The notes: generated by a model from the letters alone, not told the origin. A DNA stretch of 21,879 nt from DAOTWP01 sp034435675 (GCA_034435675.1 DAOTWP010000312.1:1-21879), one strand, 5' to 3'; positions 7,703-14,911 are shown, counted from the stretch's first letter. Made by a program: numbers and translations.

Positions 7703-7967
7703 ACAATCGCCGCAGTTGCAAACCCTGTTCGCCGCAGCGCAAAGCCTGCCCGCGCTGGAACGCCTGCGCCTGGCGGAGCATCTGCTGGCGAGCCTGGAGG
7801 ACGACCTGCTGGCAGGGGAGTTGGAGTCGCCGTCTGTGCCGCGCGGCACACTGTCGCCCGTGCATCCCCGCCCCCGCGCCGCCGGTTCACGGCAGCGGGC
7901 GGTCACGGTCAATGTGCTGGGCGTCATTGTGCGGATCAATATCGCCAGCGCCAACCGTTCGCGCTGA
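7689..7967 (+). CDS. small hypothetical protein with antitoxin-like helix
   Basis: A 92-aa protein. ATG at 7689 has AGGAACAC just upstream and overlaps the end of the glycosyltransferase by 14 bases. Residues about 18-38 (LPALERLRLAEHLLASLEDD) resemble the 'LPxxERxxLAExLLxSL' helix of putative addiction-module components. The rest of the protein does not match that family, and no toxin gene follows. The C-terminal half (RAVTVNVLGVIVRINIASAN) is probably beta structure. Another frame (7699-7974) is also open but is Cys/Trp/Arg-rich and looks like a shadow. Function unknown. Confidence 0.5.
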   Translation: MNPDEQSPQLQTLFAAAQSLPALERLRLAEHLLASLEDDLLAGELESPSVPRGTLSPVHPRPRAAGSRQRAVTVNVLGVIVRINIASANRSR

Positions 7968-7996
7968 CCGGTGAAGAGCAGATAACCAAATACATC

Positions 7997-9088
7997 TTAT
8001 GGTCTCAGCTTGATTTCCCCGGTCTGTAAGTCAACGTATTTTGGCGAGATATCCCAACGCATGTTAAACTCACTAATTGTTAGTTCAACAAACCTGTTAG
8101 ACCGATCGCAGATTTCAAAGTGATGTGAGTCAACCGAGGAACTTCCAAACCAGTAGAACCCTACAAGTGCCCACTCGTCGTCCAGAAGAAAGCTTTGAAA
8201 AGATGGTAAAAAGTTGTTAATCCGTACTTCGATTTTGCCTCGATTGTTACTGAGTTGAGCTAATGACCGAAGAAGGGCTAACCCATCTTTATACTGGTTA
8301 AACGCCTCCTCAAAGCGTTGGGTCTGCTCATTATTAGTCTGTGGGTAAGGTCTGGATCGTTCAAAACTACGCTGCCTAAATATGATGGATTCTGGATCTA
8401 AGATTACGACTTGGACACTGCATCCTTGAGTTAAGGCAGACTCTAATTCTGGTTTGATTGTTCGGTACACAGGTGAAATCCAAGTTTCAAGTATCTTTAT
8501 GCTTTTTGCGCTTTTTATTTTTTCTCTAATTGATGAGCTTGGCGAGAATTGATCGTGCTTTCCACTTATACCGCCCGTAGTTCGAACTACGGTTTTGTCC
8601 ACAAGATTATTTATGCTTAGCTTAGTTTTAATAATAGTCAGTATTCTCTCCATATCACTCGTGAACGTATCATGGCGTACTTTCGTAGCAACAATGCGAC
8701 CAAACGCTTCTAACCCTTCAGGCGCAGAGGGTGCAGGTGAATCTGAAAAAGGCATATCTTCTCTAGAACCGACCAAAACCGGAATTACCGTTACGTCCCC
8801 ACCCAACTGTTGACGATTCAATACTACCGCGATTTCTTTTCTAACCCAATCCGCTTCATCCATGATCCTTTCGCCACTTTCCCATGCAGGTCCAATAATG
8901 GCTAGAAGAATCTTGCATGTCGCAAACACGTTCGACAAGCTAATGTGGAAATCATCTGCTGTTCGTAGGCTTTCAACATCTATGAAGATTTCTGACTCTG
9001 AAAAGTAGCGTCGTAGACGATCGTAGATACGACCTGCAAATGCCTCACTATCATGACGCCGATAGGAAATTGCAATTAGTTCATTCAT
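7997..9088 (-). CDS. TIR-domain protein with C-terminal PLD-like (degenerate) domain
   Basis: A 363-aa soluble protein. Residues 1-150 are a TIR domain of the bacterial TIR_2 type: IAISYRRHDSEAFAGRIYDR, IFIDVESLRTADDF, ILLAIIGPAW, DWVRKEIAVVL and VTVIPVLVG. E85 in the fourth motif is at the place of the catalytic Glu of NAD-cleaving TIRs. Residues about 185-345 form a second alpha/beta domain (SAKSIKILETWISP, QGCSVQVVILDPES, GKIEVRINNF, FLLDDEWALVGFYWFG). This resembles a phospholipase-D-like fold, but the HxKx4D motif reads F297-x-S299-x4-D304, so it would be inactive. A GAGGTGG Shine-Dalgarno precedes the ATG. The gene stands alone, opposite to its neighbours, and is clearly AT-richer than they are. 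Role in defence is inferred from the TIR family. Confidence 0.85.
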   Translation of the reverse strand: MNELIAISYRRHDSEAFAGRIYDRLRRYFSESEIFIDVESLRTADDFHISLSNVFATCKILLAIIGPAWESGERIMDEADWVRKEIAVVLNRQQLGGDVTVIPVLVGSREDMPFSDSPAPSAPEGLEAFGRIVATKVRHDTFTSDMERILTIIKTKLSINNLVDKTVVRTTGGISGKHDQFSPSSSIREKIKSAKSIKILETWISPVYRTIKPELESALTQGCSVQVVILDPESIIFRQRSFERSRPYPQTNNEQTQRFEEAFNQYKDGLALLRSLAQLSNNRGKIEVRINNFLPSFQSFLLDDEWALVGFYWFGSSSVDSHHFEICDRSNRFVELTISEFNMRWDISPKYVDLQTGEIKLRP

Positions 9089-9147
9089 TATGCCACCTCA
9101 ATAATCAAACCAATGGAGTTTGACAAAAACAACAATAAAAGTCAATA

Positions 9148-9177
9148 AACATAAGTATGCTAATAAAGATTAGGCAA
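9148..9177 (-). promoter_or_regulatory. possible promoter of the TIR gene
   Basis: On the minus strand TTGCCT (9177-9172) is followed after 18 bases by TATGTT (9153-9148), about 60 bases before the start codon. The whole spacer is AT-rich, so chance matches are likely. Confidence 0.3.
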
Positions 9178-9257
9178 ATTATTAATTTAAGCACCTCGTT
9201 AATTGAAAACCCGATAGTGAATTCTTGCTTTAGATATATAATCGCTGGCACGGCTTA

Positions 9258-9265
9258 TGTATAAT
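9258..9265 (+). promoter_or_regulatory. putative -10 element upstream of tsaD
   Basis: TATAAT at 9260-9265, preceded directly by TG, lies about 50 bases before the tsaD start. I see no good -35 at 16-18 bases upstream, so this is a partial match only. Confidence 0.35.
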
Positions 9266-9316
9266 CTGTCGGTGTTAACCATGGACTTCCTACTGTGCAT
9301 CCAGAGATAAGTTCCT

Positions 9317-10381
9317 ATGACTTACATTCTCGGCATTGAATCTTCCTGTGATGAAACCGGCGCGGCAGTCGTCATTGACGGGCGCACGATTGCCAGCAAT
9401 GTCGTCGCCTCGCAGATTGACCTGCACAGCAAATATGGCGGCGTCTTCCCTGAACTCGCCAGCCGCGCCCACACGGAAGTGATCAGCACGGTGGTGGAGC
9501 AGGCGCTGGAAGATGCGGGCATCGGCTACAGCCAGCTTGACGCCATCAGCGTGACACGCGGACCGGGGCTGGTTGGATCGCTGCTGGTCGGCATCAACTA
9601 TGCCAAAGGGCTGGCGCTGGCAGCCGGCAAACCACTGCTGGGCATCAACCACCTGGAAGGGCATGTCTATGCGCTGTGGCTGACACAGCCTTTCCGCGAG
9701 GTGCTGTTCCCTGTGCTGGTGCTGATCGTCAGCGGCGGGCACAGCGAACTGCTGCTGATGCGCGATCATGGCAAATATGAACGGCTGGGCGGCACACTGG
9801 ACGATGCGGCGGGCGAGGCGTTCGACAAGGTTGGGCGCGTGCTGGGGCTGCCGTTCCCCGGCGGTCCGAACATTGAACGAGCAGCGCACAGCGGCAACGC
9901 CAAAGCGTTTAACTTCCCGCGTGCCAAGCGCGACAGCAGCTACGATTTCAGCTTTTCGGGCTTAAAGACCGCTGTCCTGCGCGAAGTCACCGTGCAGCCT
10001 TCCGCCGAAGCGCGCCGCAAGGGACGCAGCGCCGAACACGCGCCCAAACTGCGCTCGGATGTCTCCGTTGCGGATGCCGCAGCGAGCTTTCAACTGGCGC
10101 TGGTGGACATTCTGGTCGAAAAGACCGCCCGCGCCGCGAAAGAACACGGCGTCACCGAAATTTTCCTGACCGGCGGGGTCAGCGCTAACCAGCTTCTGCG
10201 CCAGCGGATGCGCGCCGAAACCGATCTGCCGGTGCGTTTTCCGCCGCTGAATCTGTGTACTGATAACGGCGCGATGATCGCTGCCGCCGGCTACTACCGT
10301 TACGAACTTGGCTTGCGCAACGAGTCCGGTTTTGATGCGCGCCCGATGTGGGCGCTGACCAGTGACGCCTACAAAGGCTGA
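9317..10381 (+). CDS. tsaD: tRNA N6-adenosine threonylcarbamoyltransferase TsaD
   Basis: A 354-aa cytoplasmic enzyme that, with TsaB and TsaE, transfers the threonylcarbamoyl group from TC-AMP to A37 of ANN-decoding tRNAs. The N-terminus ILGIESSCDETGAAVV, the metal-binding INHLEGH (H112 and H116), the nucleotide-binding IVSGGHSELLLM, SYDFSFSGLKTA, TGGVSANQLLRQR and LCTDNGAMIAAAGY are all in the expected order, and the length is typical. ATG at 9317 gives the standard start. A somewhat charged insertion (about residues 231-246, PSAEARRKGRSAEHAPKL) follows the FSGLKT motif. The stop lies five bases before the chosen start of the glycosyltransferase downstream, so the two are probably co-transcribed. 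No tsaB or tsaE is in the window. Confidence 0.97.
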   Translation: MTYILGIESSCDETGAAVVIDGRTIASNVVASQIDLHSKYGGVFPELASRAHTEVISTVVEQALEDAGIGYSQLDAISVTRGPGLVGSLLVGINYAKGLALAAGKPLLGINHLEGHVYALWLTQPFREVLFPVLVLIVSGGHSELLLMRDHGKYERLGGTLDDAAGEAFDKVGRVLGLPFPGGPNIERAAHSGNAKAFNFPRAKRDSSYDFSFSGLKTAVLREVTVQPSAEARRKGRSAEHAPKLRSDVSVADAAASFQLALVDILVEKTARAAKEHGVTEIFLTGGVSANQLLRQRMRAETDLPVRFPPLNLCTDNGAMIAAAGYYRYELGLRNESGFDARPMWALTSDAYKG

Positions 10382-10385
10382 GCGC

Positions 10386-11492
10386 GTGCGGGTACTGATG
10401 CTCTCCAAAGCCTGTATTGTCGGCATCTACCAGCGCAAACTGGAAGCAATCGCCGCGTTGGGCGTTGAGTTGCTGGTGCTGGTGCCGCCCGCATGGCGCG
10501 ACGAACGCGGCGAGCAGCCGCTGGAACGCGCCTATACCGATGGTTACACGCTGCGCGTTGTGCCGATCCGCCTGAACGGGAATTTCCACCTGCATCATTA
10601 TGGGGACGTTGGGACGCAAATCCGCGCGTTTCACCCGCAGCTTGTCCACATTGACGAAGAACCCTACAACCTCGCGGCATGGCAGGCGCTGTTCCATGCA
10701 CGCCGCGCCGGGGCAAAAACGCTGGCGTTTAGCTGGCAGAACATCCGGCGGCAGTATCCGCCCCCGTTTGTCTGGGGCGAACGCTGGACGCTGCGGCGGC
10801 TGGATGCGCTGATTGCCGGGACGCAGAGCGCGGCGGAGGTCTGGCGGCAGAAAGGCTATACCGGGCGGCTGGCAGTGATCCCGCAGTTTGGCATAGACGC
10901 ACAGTTGTTCACGCCCGCCAGCACGCGCCATCCAGCAGCAGCACAGCCGGTGTTCACAATCGGCTACATTGGGCGGCTTGTGCCCGAAAAAGGCATTGAC
11001 CTGCTGCTGCGGGCGGCAGCACAGCTTGCTGCGCCCTGGCGGCTGCGCATCATCGGCGGCGGACCGGAGCGCCCGTATCTGCAAGCGCTGGCGGGGCAGT
11101 TAGGCATTGCTGCCCAGGTGGAGTTTGTGCCGCAGCGCCCGTCTACCGAAATGCCCATGCTGTATCATACGCTGGATGTGCTGGCGCTGCCCTCGCTGAC
11201 GCGCGCCAACTGGAAAGAGCAGTTCGGGCGGGTGCTGGTCGAAGCGATGGCAAGCGGCGTGGCGGTGGTCGGCTCAGACAGCGGCGCGATTCCGGATGTG
11301 ATCGGCACGGCGGGATTAATTGTGCCCGAAGGGGACAGTGCCGCCCTCGCCGGGGCGCTGGGCAGACTGCAACAGGACGCCGGACTGCGGGCAGCGCTGG
11401 CACAGCAGGGACATGCGCGCGCGCTGGCGCTGTTCACGCAGGAGCAGGTCGCGCAGCAAACCGTCGCGGTCTACCGGGCGGTTTTGGGATAA
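10386..11492 (+). CDS. GT4-family glycosyltransferase (GT-B fold)
   Basis: A 368-aa protein. The N-terminal acceptor domain starts VRVLMLSKACIVGIYQRKLE. The C-terminal nucleotide-sugar domain carries FTIGYIGRLVPEKGIDLLL, RIIGGGPERPYL and the EX7E region EQFGRVLVEAMASGVAVVGS with DSGAIPDVIG. This identifies a retaining GT4 enzyme that uses an activated sugar, probably for envelope or exopolysaccharide glycans. GTG at 10386 is chosen because it has AAAGG eight bases upstream and yields the usual 'MRVLMLS' N-terminus. GTG at 10362 would overlap tsaD by 20 bases and add eight residues. A hairpin follows the stop, facing the convergent oxidase cluster. Confidence 0.88.
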   Translation: MRVLMLSKACIVGIYQRKLEAIAALGVELLVLVPPAWRDERGEQPLERAYTDGYTLRVVPIRLNGNFHLHHYGDVGTQIRAFHPQLVHIDEEPYNLAAWQALFHARRAGAKTLAFSWQNIRRQYPPPFVWGERWTLRRLDALIAGTQSAAEVWRQKGYTGRLAVIPQFGIDAQLFTPASTRHPAAAQPVFTIGYIGRLVPEKGIDLLLRAAAQLAAPWRLRIIGGGPERPYLQALAGQLGIAAQVEFVPQRPSTEMPMLYHTLDVLALPSLTRANWKEQFGRVLVEAMASGVAVVGSDSGAIPDVIGTAGLIVPEGDSAALAGALGRLQQDAGLRAALAQQGHARALALFTQEQVAQQTVAVYRAVLG

Positions 11493-11507
11493 GGCGGCTG
11501 CGCGTGT

Positions 11508-11536
11508 GCAGGGACAATCGGGAAGATCGTCCCTGC
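11508..11536. terminator. hairpin between convergent GT4 and ctaF genes
   Basis: GCAGGGAC at 11508-11515 pairs with GTCCCTGC at 11529-11536; ATC and GAT extend the stem after one mismatch, leaving a GGGAA loop. It lies between two converging stop codons and could end transcription from both sides. Neither side has a convincing T-run, so it may be a rho-dependent or structural element. Confidence 0.5.
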
Positions 11537-11558
11537 CGCCTGCACAGTAGCGCCCGGC

Positions 11559-11921
11559 TTAGTACCCGGCGGGCACCGCCATCAGGAAGAAGGCAATCAC
11601 CAGCAGCATCAGCACCGGCACCAGCAGCGCCAGCCCCAGAATCTTGTTTTCGTACTTCAGGTGCATATAGAACCAGACCACCAGCGCAATTTTGGCAATC
11701 GACAGTACCAGCAGCACCGGCACATGCAGCGCGCCGTCCGGCAGTTCTGCCACCGCCACTTCCGCGACGGTCAGCACCGCCAGCGCGCCAAACGTCACCG
11801 TATATTCGCCACCGGGCACGGTGATTTCGCGTCCCAGCACGTTCACGGTATCGCTGGGGATATGCACATCGTCGGCATGGTCAGCACCGTGCACGAGTCC
11901 TGTCTGATGTTCATCGGTCAT
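11559..11921 (-). CDS. ctaF: cytochrome c oxidase subunit IV
   Basis: A 120-aa membrane protein and the last gene of the oxidase cluster. Three hydrophobic helices are visible: about 40-60, 66-88 (with SIAKIALVVWFYMHLKYE) and 93-117. The 'K...VVxFYMHLKYE' helix is the hallmark of bacterial subunit IV (COX4_pro), which helps assemble the CuB site and subunits I and III. The N-terminal 30 residues are His/Asp-rich (HGADHADDVH), unusual for this subunit and shared in character with the two genes upstream. ATG at 11921 has GGAGGAAA eight bases before it. The spacer to ctaE is only 33 bases, so they are co-transcribed. Confidence 0.88.
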   Translation of the reverse strand: MTDEHQTGLVHGADHADDVHIPSDTVNVLGREITVPGGEYTVTFGALAVLTVAEVAVAELPDGALHVPVLLVLSIAKIALVVWFYMHLKYENKILGLALLVPVLMLLVIAFFLMAVPAGY

Positions 11922-11954
11922 GGGTATTTCCTCCGCGTTTCCGGCTTTCGGGCG

Positions 11955-12599
11955 CTAAATCAGGTAGATGATCGTGAACAGCACAATCCAGACGACATCA
12001 ACAAAGTGCCAGTACAGTCCGAAAATCTCGATGCCGAGATGGTTATGCCGCCCGTAGCGGGTGGGCACACGGTTGCCGCGCCAGACCAGCACCAGCGCCC
12101 AGAGCACGCCAACGATCACGTGTGCGCCGTGGAATGCTGTCGGCGGGTAAAAGTGTGACCCGAAGGGCGTTTCAATCGTCATGCCGATGCGCGCCAGTTC
12201 GCTGTACTCGACATATTGCAGCAGCACGAAGATGGCACCCAGCAGTGCCGTGCCGCCCATCCAGAAGGTGAAGCCGCGCAGGTTGTCGCGCTGGATTGCG
12301 CGCAGGCTCATCACCATTGCGTAACTGCTCGCCAGCAGCAGGAAGGTGTTGAAGCTCACCAGCAGAATGCCCAGTTCTTCATGGACAAAATGCACCTGCT
12401 CATAACCGGCTTCGGTCAGGCGGAAAACGACAAAGGCGGCGATCAGTGCGCCGAAGATCATCACTTCCGAACCGAGATACAACCACATTGCCAGCTTGGA
12501 GTTAAAAATACGCTCTTTGGTCAGCGCCCCATGCCCGTCGTGCGCGTCATGCGCAGCGGGGGCGGCAGTCTGTGCCGTTTGGATGCTCATTTCGGTCAT
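11955..12599 (-). CDS. ctaE: cytochrome c oxidase subunit III
   Basis: A 214-aa, five-helix form of subunit III, which stabilises subunit I and lines the oxygen and proton entry paths. Signature stretches are AMWLYLGSEVMIFGALI, FLLLASSYAMVMSL, PTAFHGAHVIVGVLW and GLYWHFVDVVWIVLF. The two N-terminal helices of mitochondrial-type COX3 are absent, as in many bacterial oxidases. Residues 17-24 (HDAHDGHG) form a His/Asp-rich N-terminal stretch. ATG at 12599 has GAGGG four bases upstream; an ATG three codons later is possible. Upstream there is a 242-base spacer with palindromes, so ctaE-ctaF may form a separate transcript from the genes before them. Confidence 0.93.
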   Translation of the reverse strand: MTEMSIQTAQTAAPAAHDAHDGHGALTKERIFNSKLAMWLYLGSEVMIFGALIAAFVVFRLTEAGYEQVHFVHEELGILLVSFNTFLLLASSYAMVMSLRAIQRDNLRGFTFWMGGTALLGAIFVLLQYVEYSELARIGMTIETPFGSHFYPPTAFHGAHVIVGVLWALVLVWRGNRVPTRYGRHNHLGIEIFGLYWHFVDVVWIVLFTIIYLI

Positions 12600-12705
12600 A
12601 AAACCCTCGTCAGGATGCTCTATTCATCGGATTTACCCTGCGGTCAGACAACAACGATTTGTGACTCCCGCTGTGTCAAAATACTATCCCTAGACTCAAC
12701 ATTTC

Positions 12706-12774
12706 GAGCAAGGGGATTATGCTCTTTAAGAAAATAATCAGGTTACCGGTAGGGTCGAAGCATGCTTCAACCCT
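12706..12774. repeat. pair of palindromes in the ctaE upstream spacer
   Basis: At 12751-12774 AGGGT/ACCCT flank the perfect palindrome GAAGCATGCTTC, with one mismatched pair in 24 bases; the flanks GTAGGG and CCCTGCRAA recur at 16870-16899. At 12706-12724 GAGCA/TGCTC flank AGGGGATTA, related to the 1800 element. The bases between them (AATAATCAGGTT) reappear reverse-complemented at 16966-16977 as AACCTGATTGATT. Confidence 0.6.
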
Positions 12775-12841
12775 GCGAAAAATGTTATTCGATTAAATTC
12801 TTGAATTGCACAATCCCCACGTCCGGGTCTATGGATAGCGA

Positions 12842-13543
12842 CTAATTCAACTGCTTGCCGCGCGGGCGCAAAATGCCCAGCAGGAACGCCGAAATACTGC
12901 CGCCAATGCGCAGCCCGAAGCGTGTCAGGCGCACGGGAATGCCCACATACCAGGGCATACGGGTGTCAATCACCCCGGCTTTTGCCATCGCTCGCGAAGT
13001 TTCAACCCCGCGGAACAGCACAAAGAAGACGAAGGCAATCACGCCGCCCATCAGCGCCAGCGACAGCAGTGTCCAGCCGGTCACCAGCAGGAACAACCCG
13101 AACTGGCTGACTTCCACCGCCTGCCCGAACAGCTCAACGGTCTGGAAGCCGTTGGCGCTGGGCTGTGCGTTGGGATCATTGGAAATAATCAGCGTCGGTA
13201 TACCGGGCAGGTTGGTCAGCAGCAGCAAACCCACCACCAGCAGCAGCACCCAGAACGTTACCGTCCAGATGCCGTAACCAAGCTGCTGCACCGGGGTGGC
13301 TTCGCTTTCGGGATGCGGCGCGGGGTGGTCGTGCCCGGTGGCATGTTCGCTCATTTTGGGGTCAAACGCACCCATGCCCCACACAAAAAACCACGCCGCG
13401 AAAAATGCCGCCAGAGTCATTGCCACGCCGGGATCCCAGACCGGCTCGACAGTTTGCAAACCACGCAGCACAAGGGTCACCAGTGCCCCCAGCAAAAAGC
13501 CGACCACAGCCAGCGGCACCGCGCGAGTCAATCCGGGTTGCAT
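12842..13543 (-). CDS. hypothetical four-helix membrane protein of the oxidase cluster
   Basis: A 233-aa membrane protein that I do not recognise. ATG at 13543 is chosen because AGGAGGG lies six bases upstream; the frame is open further 5' but that part lies over the neighbouring gene. Four hydrophobic helices are visible: about 7-27, 38-60 (AAFFAAWFFVWGMGAF), 90-112 and 148-175. Between helices 2 and 3 is a His-rich loop (HATGHDHPAPHPES) that could bind a metal ion. A basic amphipathic C-terminus ends in RPRGKQLN. Only 25 bases separate it from the COX3-like gene before it, so it belongs to the oxidase operon. An assembly or accessory role is inferred from position alone. Confidence 0.75.
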   Translation of the reverse strand: MQPGLTRAVPLAVVGFLLGALVTLVLRGLQTVEPVWDPGVAMTLAAFFAAWFFVWGMGAFDPKMSEHATGHDHPAPHPESEATPVQQLGYGIWTVTFWVLLLVVGLLLLTNLPGIPTLIISNDPNAQPSANGFQTVELFGQAVEVSQFGLFLLVTGWTLLSLALMGGVIAFVFFVLFRGVETSRAMAKAGVIDTRMPWYVGIPVRLTRFGLRIGGSISAFLLGILRPRGKQLN

Positions 13544-13568
13544 TGTATCCCTCCTGGAGCGTTGATCG

Positions 13569-14165
13569 CTAAATCCAGTACAAAACAAAATAAAACAGCA
13601 GCCATGCGACTGCCACAAAGTACCACAATTTTGCCGCCGCTTCCACTGCCCAGAAATTGCGACTGCCATACAGCCTGTGCTGCCCGCCGCGATAGACGTT
13701 GAGCATGTATGCGCCAATGGCGATGGCATGCACCCCATGATACCCAATCAGCAGGCGCGAGACATTGGTATACTGCACTGCCTCTGGCGCCGCCGGCAGG
13801 TTGATAAACTGGTAAATCATCACCAGCACAAACGCCGCGCCCAGCGCCAGCGCAAAACGCCAGCCGTTCAGGAATTCCCCGATCTGGTCGGCGCGCACTG
13901 CCCGCAGCGCCCCGCGCACCAGCCACACGCTGGCGAGCAGCGCAAGGGTGGCGAAGGACGGCAGCAGCGCGTTCGGCGCTTGCACGCCTTCGGGGGGCCA
14001 CACCGGGTAAGTGCCGCGAATGGATAACTGCACGATCACCAGACAGACAAAGGCTAGAATCCACGTGCCCTGAAAAATGGCAATCCCCGTGCGGCGGTTC
14101 TTGAGGGCGATAATCTCCTGCCGGGTATAGCCCTGCTGCTCCAGAAGTTCGTACTGTGTGCTCAT
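13569..14165 (-). CDS. divergent COX3-like (haem-copper oxidase subunit III family) protein
   Basis: A 198-aa protein with five hydrophobic helices (about 26-48, 69-87, 102-123, 136-158 and 174-198). The fourth carries IGYHGVHAIAIGAYML and the fifth region NFWAVEAAAKLWYFVAVAWL, the place of 'GxHxxHVxxG' and 'E...YWHFVDVVW' in subunit III. The second signature is altered: WYFVAV replaces WHFVDV, so the conserved His and Asp are lost. Another, canonical subunit III (11955-12599) is present, so this is probably an accessory paralogue. The N-terminus (YELLEQQGYTRQEIIALKNR) is a soluble helix. ATG at 14165 lacks a strong Shine-Dalgarno. It is linked by 25 bases to the membrane protein downstream. 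Confidence 0.75.
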   Translation of the reverse strand: MSTQYELLEQQGYTRQEIIALKNRRTGIAIFQGTWILAFVCLVIVQLSIRGTYPVWPPEGVQAPNALLPSFATLALLASVWLVRGALRAVRADQIGEFLNGWRFALALGAAFVLVMIYQFINLPAAPEAVQYTNVSRLLIGYHGVHAIAIGAYMLNVYRGGQHRLYGSRNFWAVEAAAKLWYFVAVAWLLFYFVLYWI

Positions 14166-14242
14166 TGAATTGACTTCATCTTGATTACACGAACAGATTC
14201 AGTTTCATTTAGGGTCTGGCTGTAAACCCGAACCGGGAGATG

Positions 14243-14314
14243 TGGCAGGCACAGCGGACGTGCAATTGCACATCGCTACGAGAACGCCTGCCAGCGTAGG
14301 ATCCCCAATGGGGT
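14243..14314. repeat. nested palindrome (possible cruciform) plus small hairpin
   Basis: TGGCAGGC (14243-14250) pairs with GCCTGCCA (14286-14293); inside, AGCG pairs with CGCT, and the centre is the perfect palindrome GTGCAATTGCAC (14260-14271). A CCCC-AAT-GGGG hairpin follows at 14303-14313 and CCCG/CGGG lies just before. These occupy the 240-base spacer between the NUDIX and COX3-like genes, which otherwise holds no recognisable gene. Confidence 0.6.
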
Positions 14315-14405
14315 GCTCGCCAAAACGATGCCCTGATTACGGCGTTAGTCTGCATCATCCTTATTGTGCAGCACAGCAGGTTTAACGCTCGAATTGGTGC
14401 CTGCT

Positions 14406-14894
14406 TCAGACCAGTTCCACCAACTGCTGCGCGCCGTGCCTGGCACGATACACCCACACGGCACCCTTGCCCACCTCGCCGCGCAGATAGGTGACGGTGG
14501 GTTCCCACATCACACGCCAGGGCAGCAGTGCCAGCAGGTTGATGGCATCCTTGACCGGCACAAAACGCACCTCTTTGATTACGCCGTCAGGGTCATCTTC
14601 GTGGCGCAGTTCGCCCTGCCATTGTGCCACCTCGAAAACGAGCGTTGTCGTCTGGTTTTGTGTATCCGCGTCAATGATCTGCGACACAAAGAGCAGTTCG
14701 CCGACTGCCAGTGTCGTCAGCCCGGTTTCCTCGTGCAGTTCACGCCGCAGCGCCTCGGTAAACGTTTCGCCGGCTTCCAGCCTGCCGCCGGGCAGTGCCC
14801 AGTTCGGCACAGGGTCAGTGCTGCCCTGCTGCTGCACCAGCAGCACGCGATCATCATGACGCACAACACCGGCAACAACCTGCGTAACGCGCAT
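14406..14894 (-). CDS. NUDIX hydrolase
   Basis: A 162-aa protein of the family that cleaves nucleoside diphosphates linked to another group. The full Nudix box is present as GRLEAGETFTEALRRELHEE then TGL (residues 37-59): G37, E43, R51, E52, E55, E56, G58, with the last Glu residues binding Mg2+. It follows the usual N-terminal strand VAGVVRHDDRVLLVQQ and NWALPGG. ATG at 14894 is preferred because GGAG lies six bases before it and the N-terminus fits the family; the frame is open for 14 more codons, but those run into the terminator hairpin. The gene sits within the oxidase cluster on the same strand, yet behind a strong terminator. The substrate cannot be read from the sequence. Confidence 0.92.
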   Translation of the reverse strand: MRVTQVVAGVVRHDDRVLLVQQQGSTDPVPNWALPGGRLEAGETFTEALRRELHEETGLTTLAVGELLFVSQIIDADTQNQTTTLVFEVAQWQGELRHEDDPDGVIKEVRFVPVKDAINLLALLPWRVMWEPTVTYLRGEVGKGAVWVYRARHGAQQLVELV

Positions 14895-14911
14895 AGAGGT
14901 CTCCGCAAAGC

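Noticed and set aside
6845..7954. 369-codon minus-strand open frame across the glycosyltransferase and small gene
   Set aside because: Gln/Arg-rich antisense shadow that spans two plus-strand genes; no family resemblance.
8198..8230. Active phospholipase-D motif in the TIR protein
   Set aside because: The aligned HxKx4D positions are Phe, Ser and Asp, and no second HKD copy is present, so nuclease or lipase activity is not supported.
9281..9310. Nine-codon frame (MDFLLCIQR) just before tsaD as a leader peptide
   Set aside because: No Shine-Dalgarno, no run of regulatory codons and no terminator/antiterminator structure nearby.
13544..13747. Upstream extension of the 4-TM protein to 13747
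   Set aside because: Lies over the COX3-like gene and reads as Cys/Ser/Arg-rich noise; ATG 13543 has a near-ideal AGGAGGG.
14166..14405. Possible tRNA or small RNA in the spacer with nested palindrome
   Set aside because: No T-loop (GGTTCGAAT-like) or cloverleaf; arms are a simple nested palindrome.
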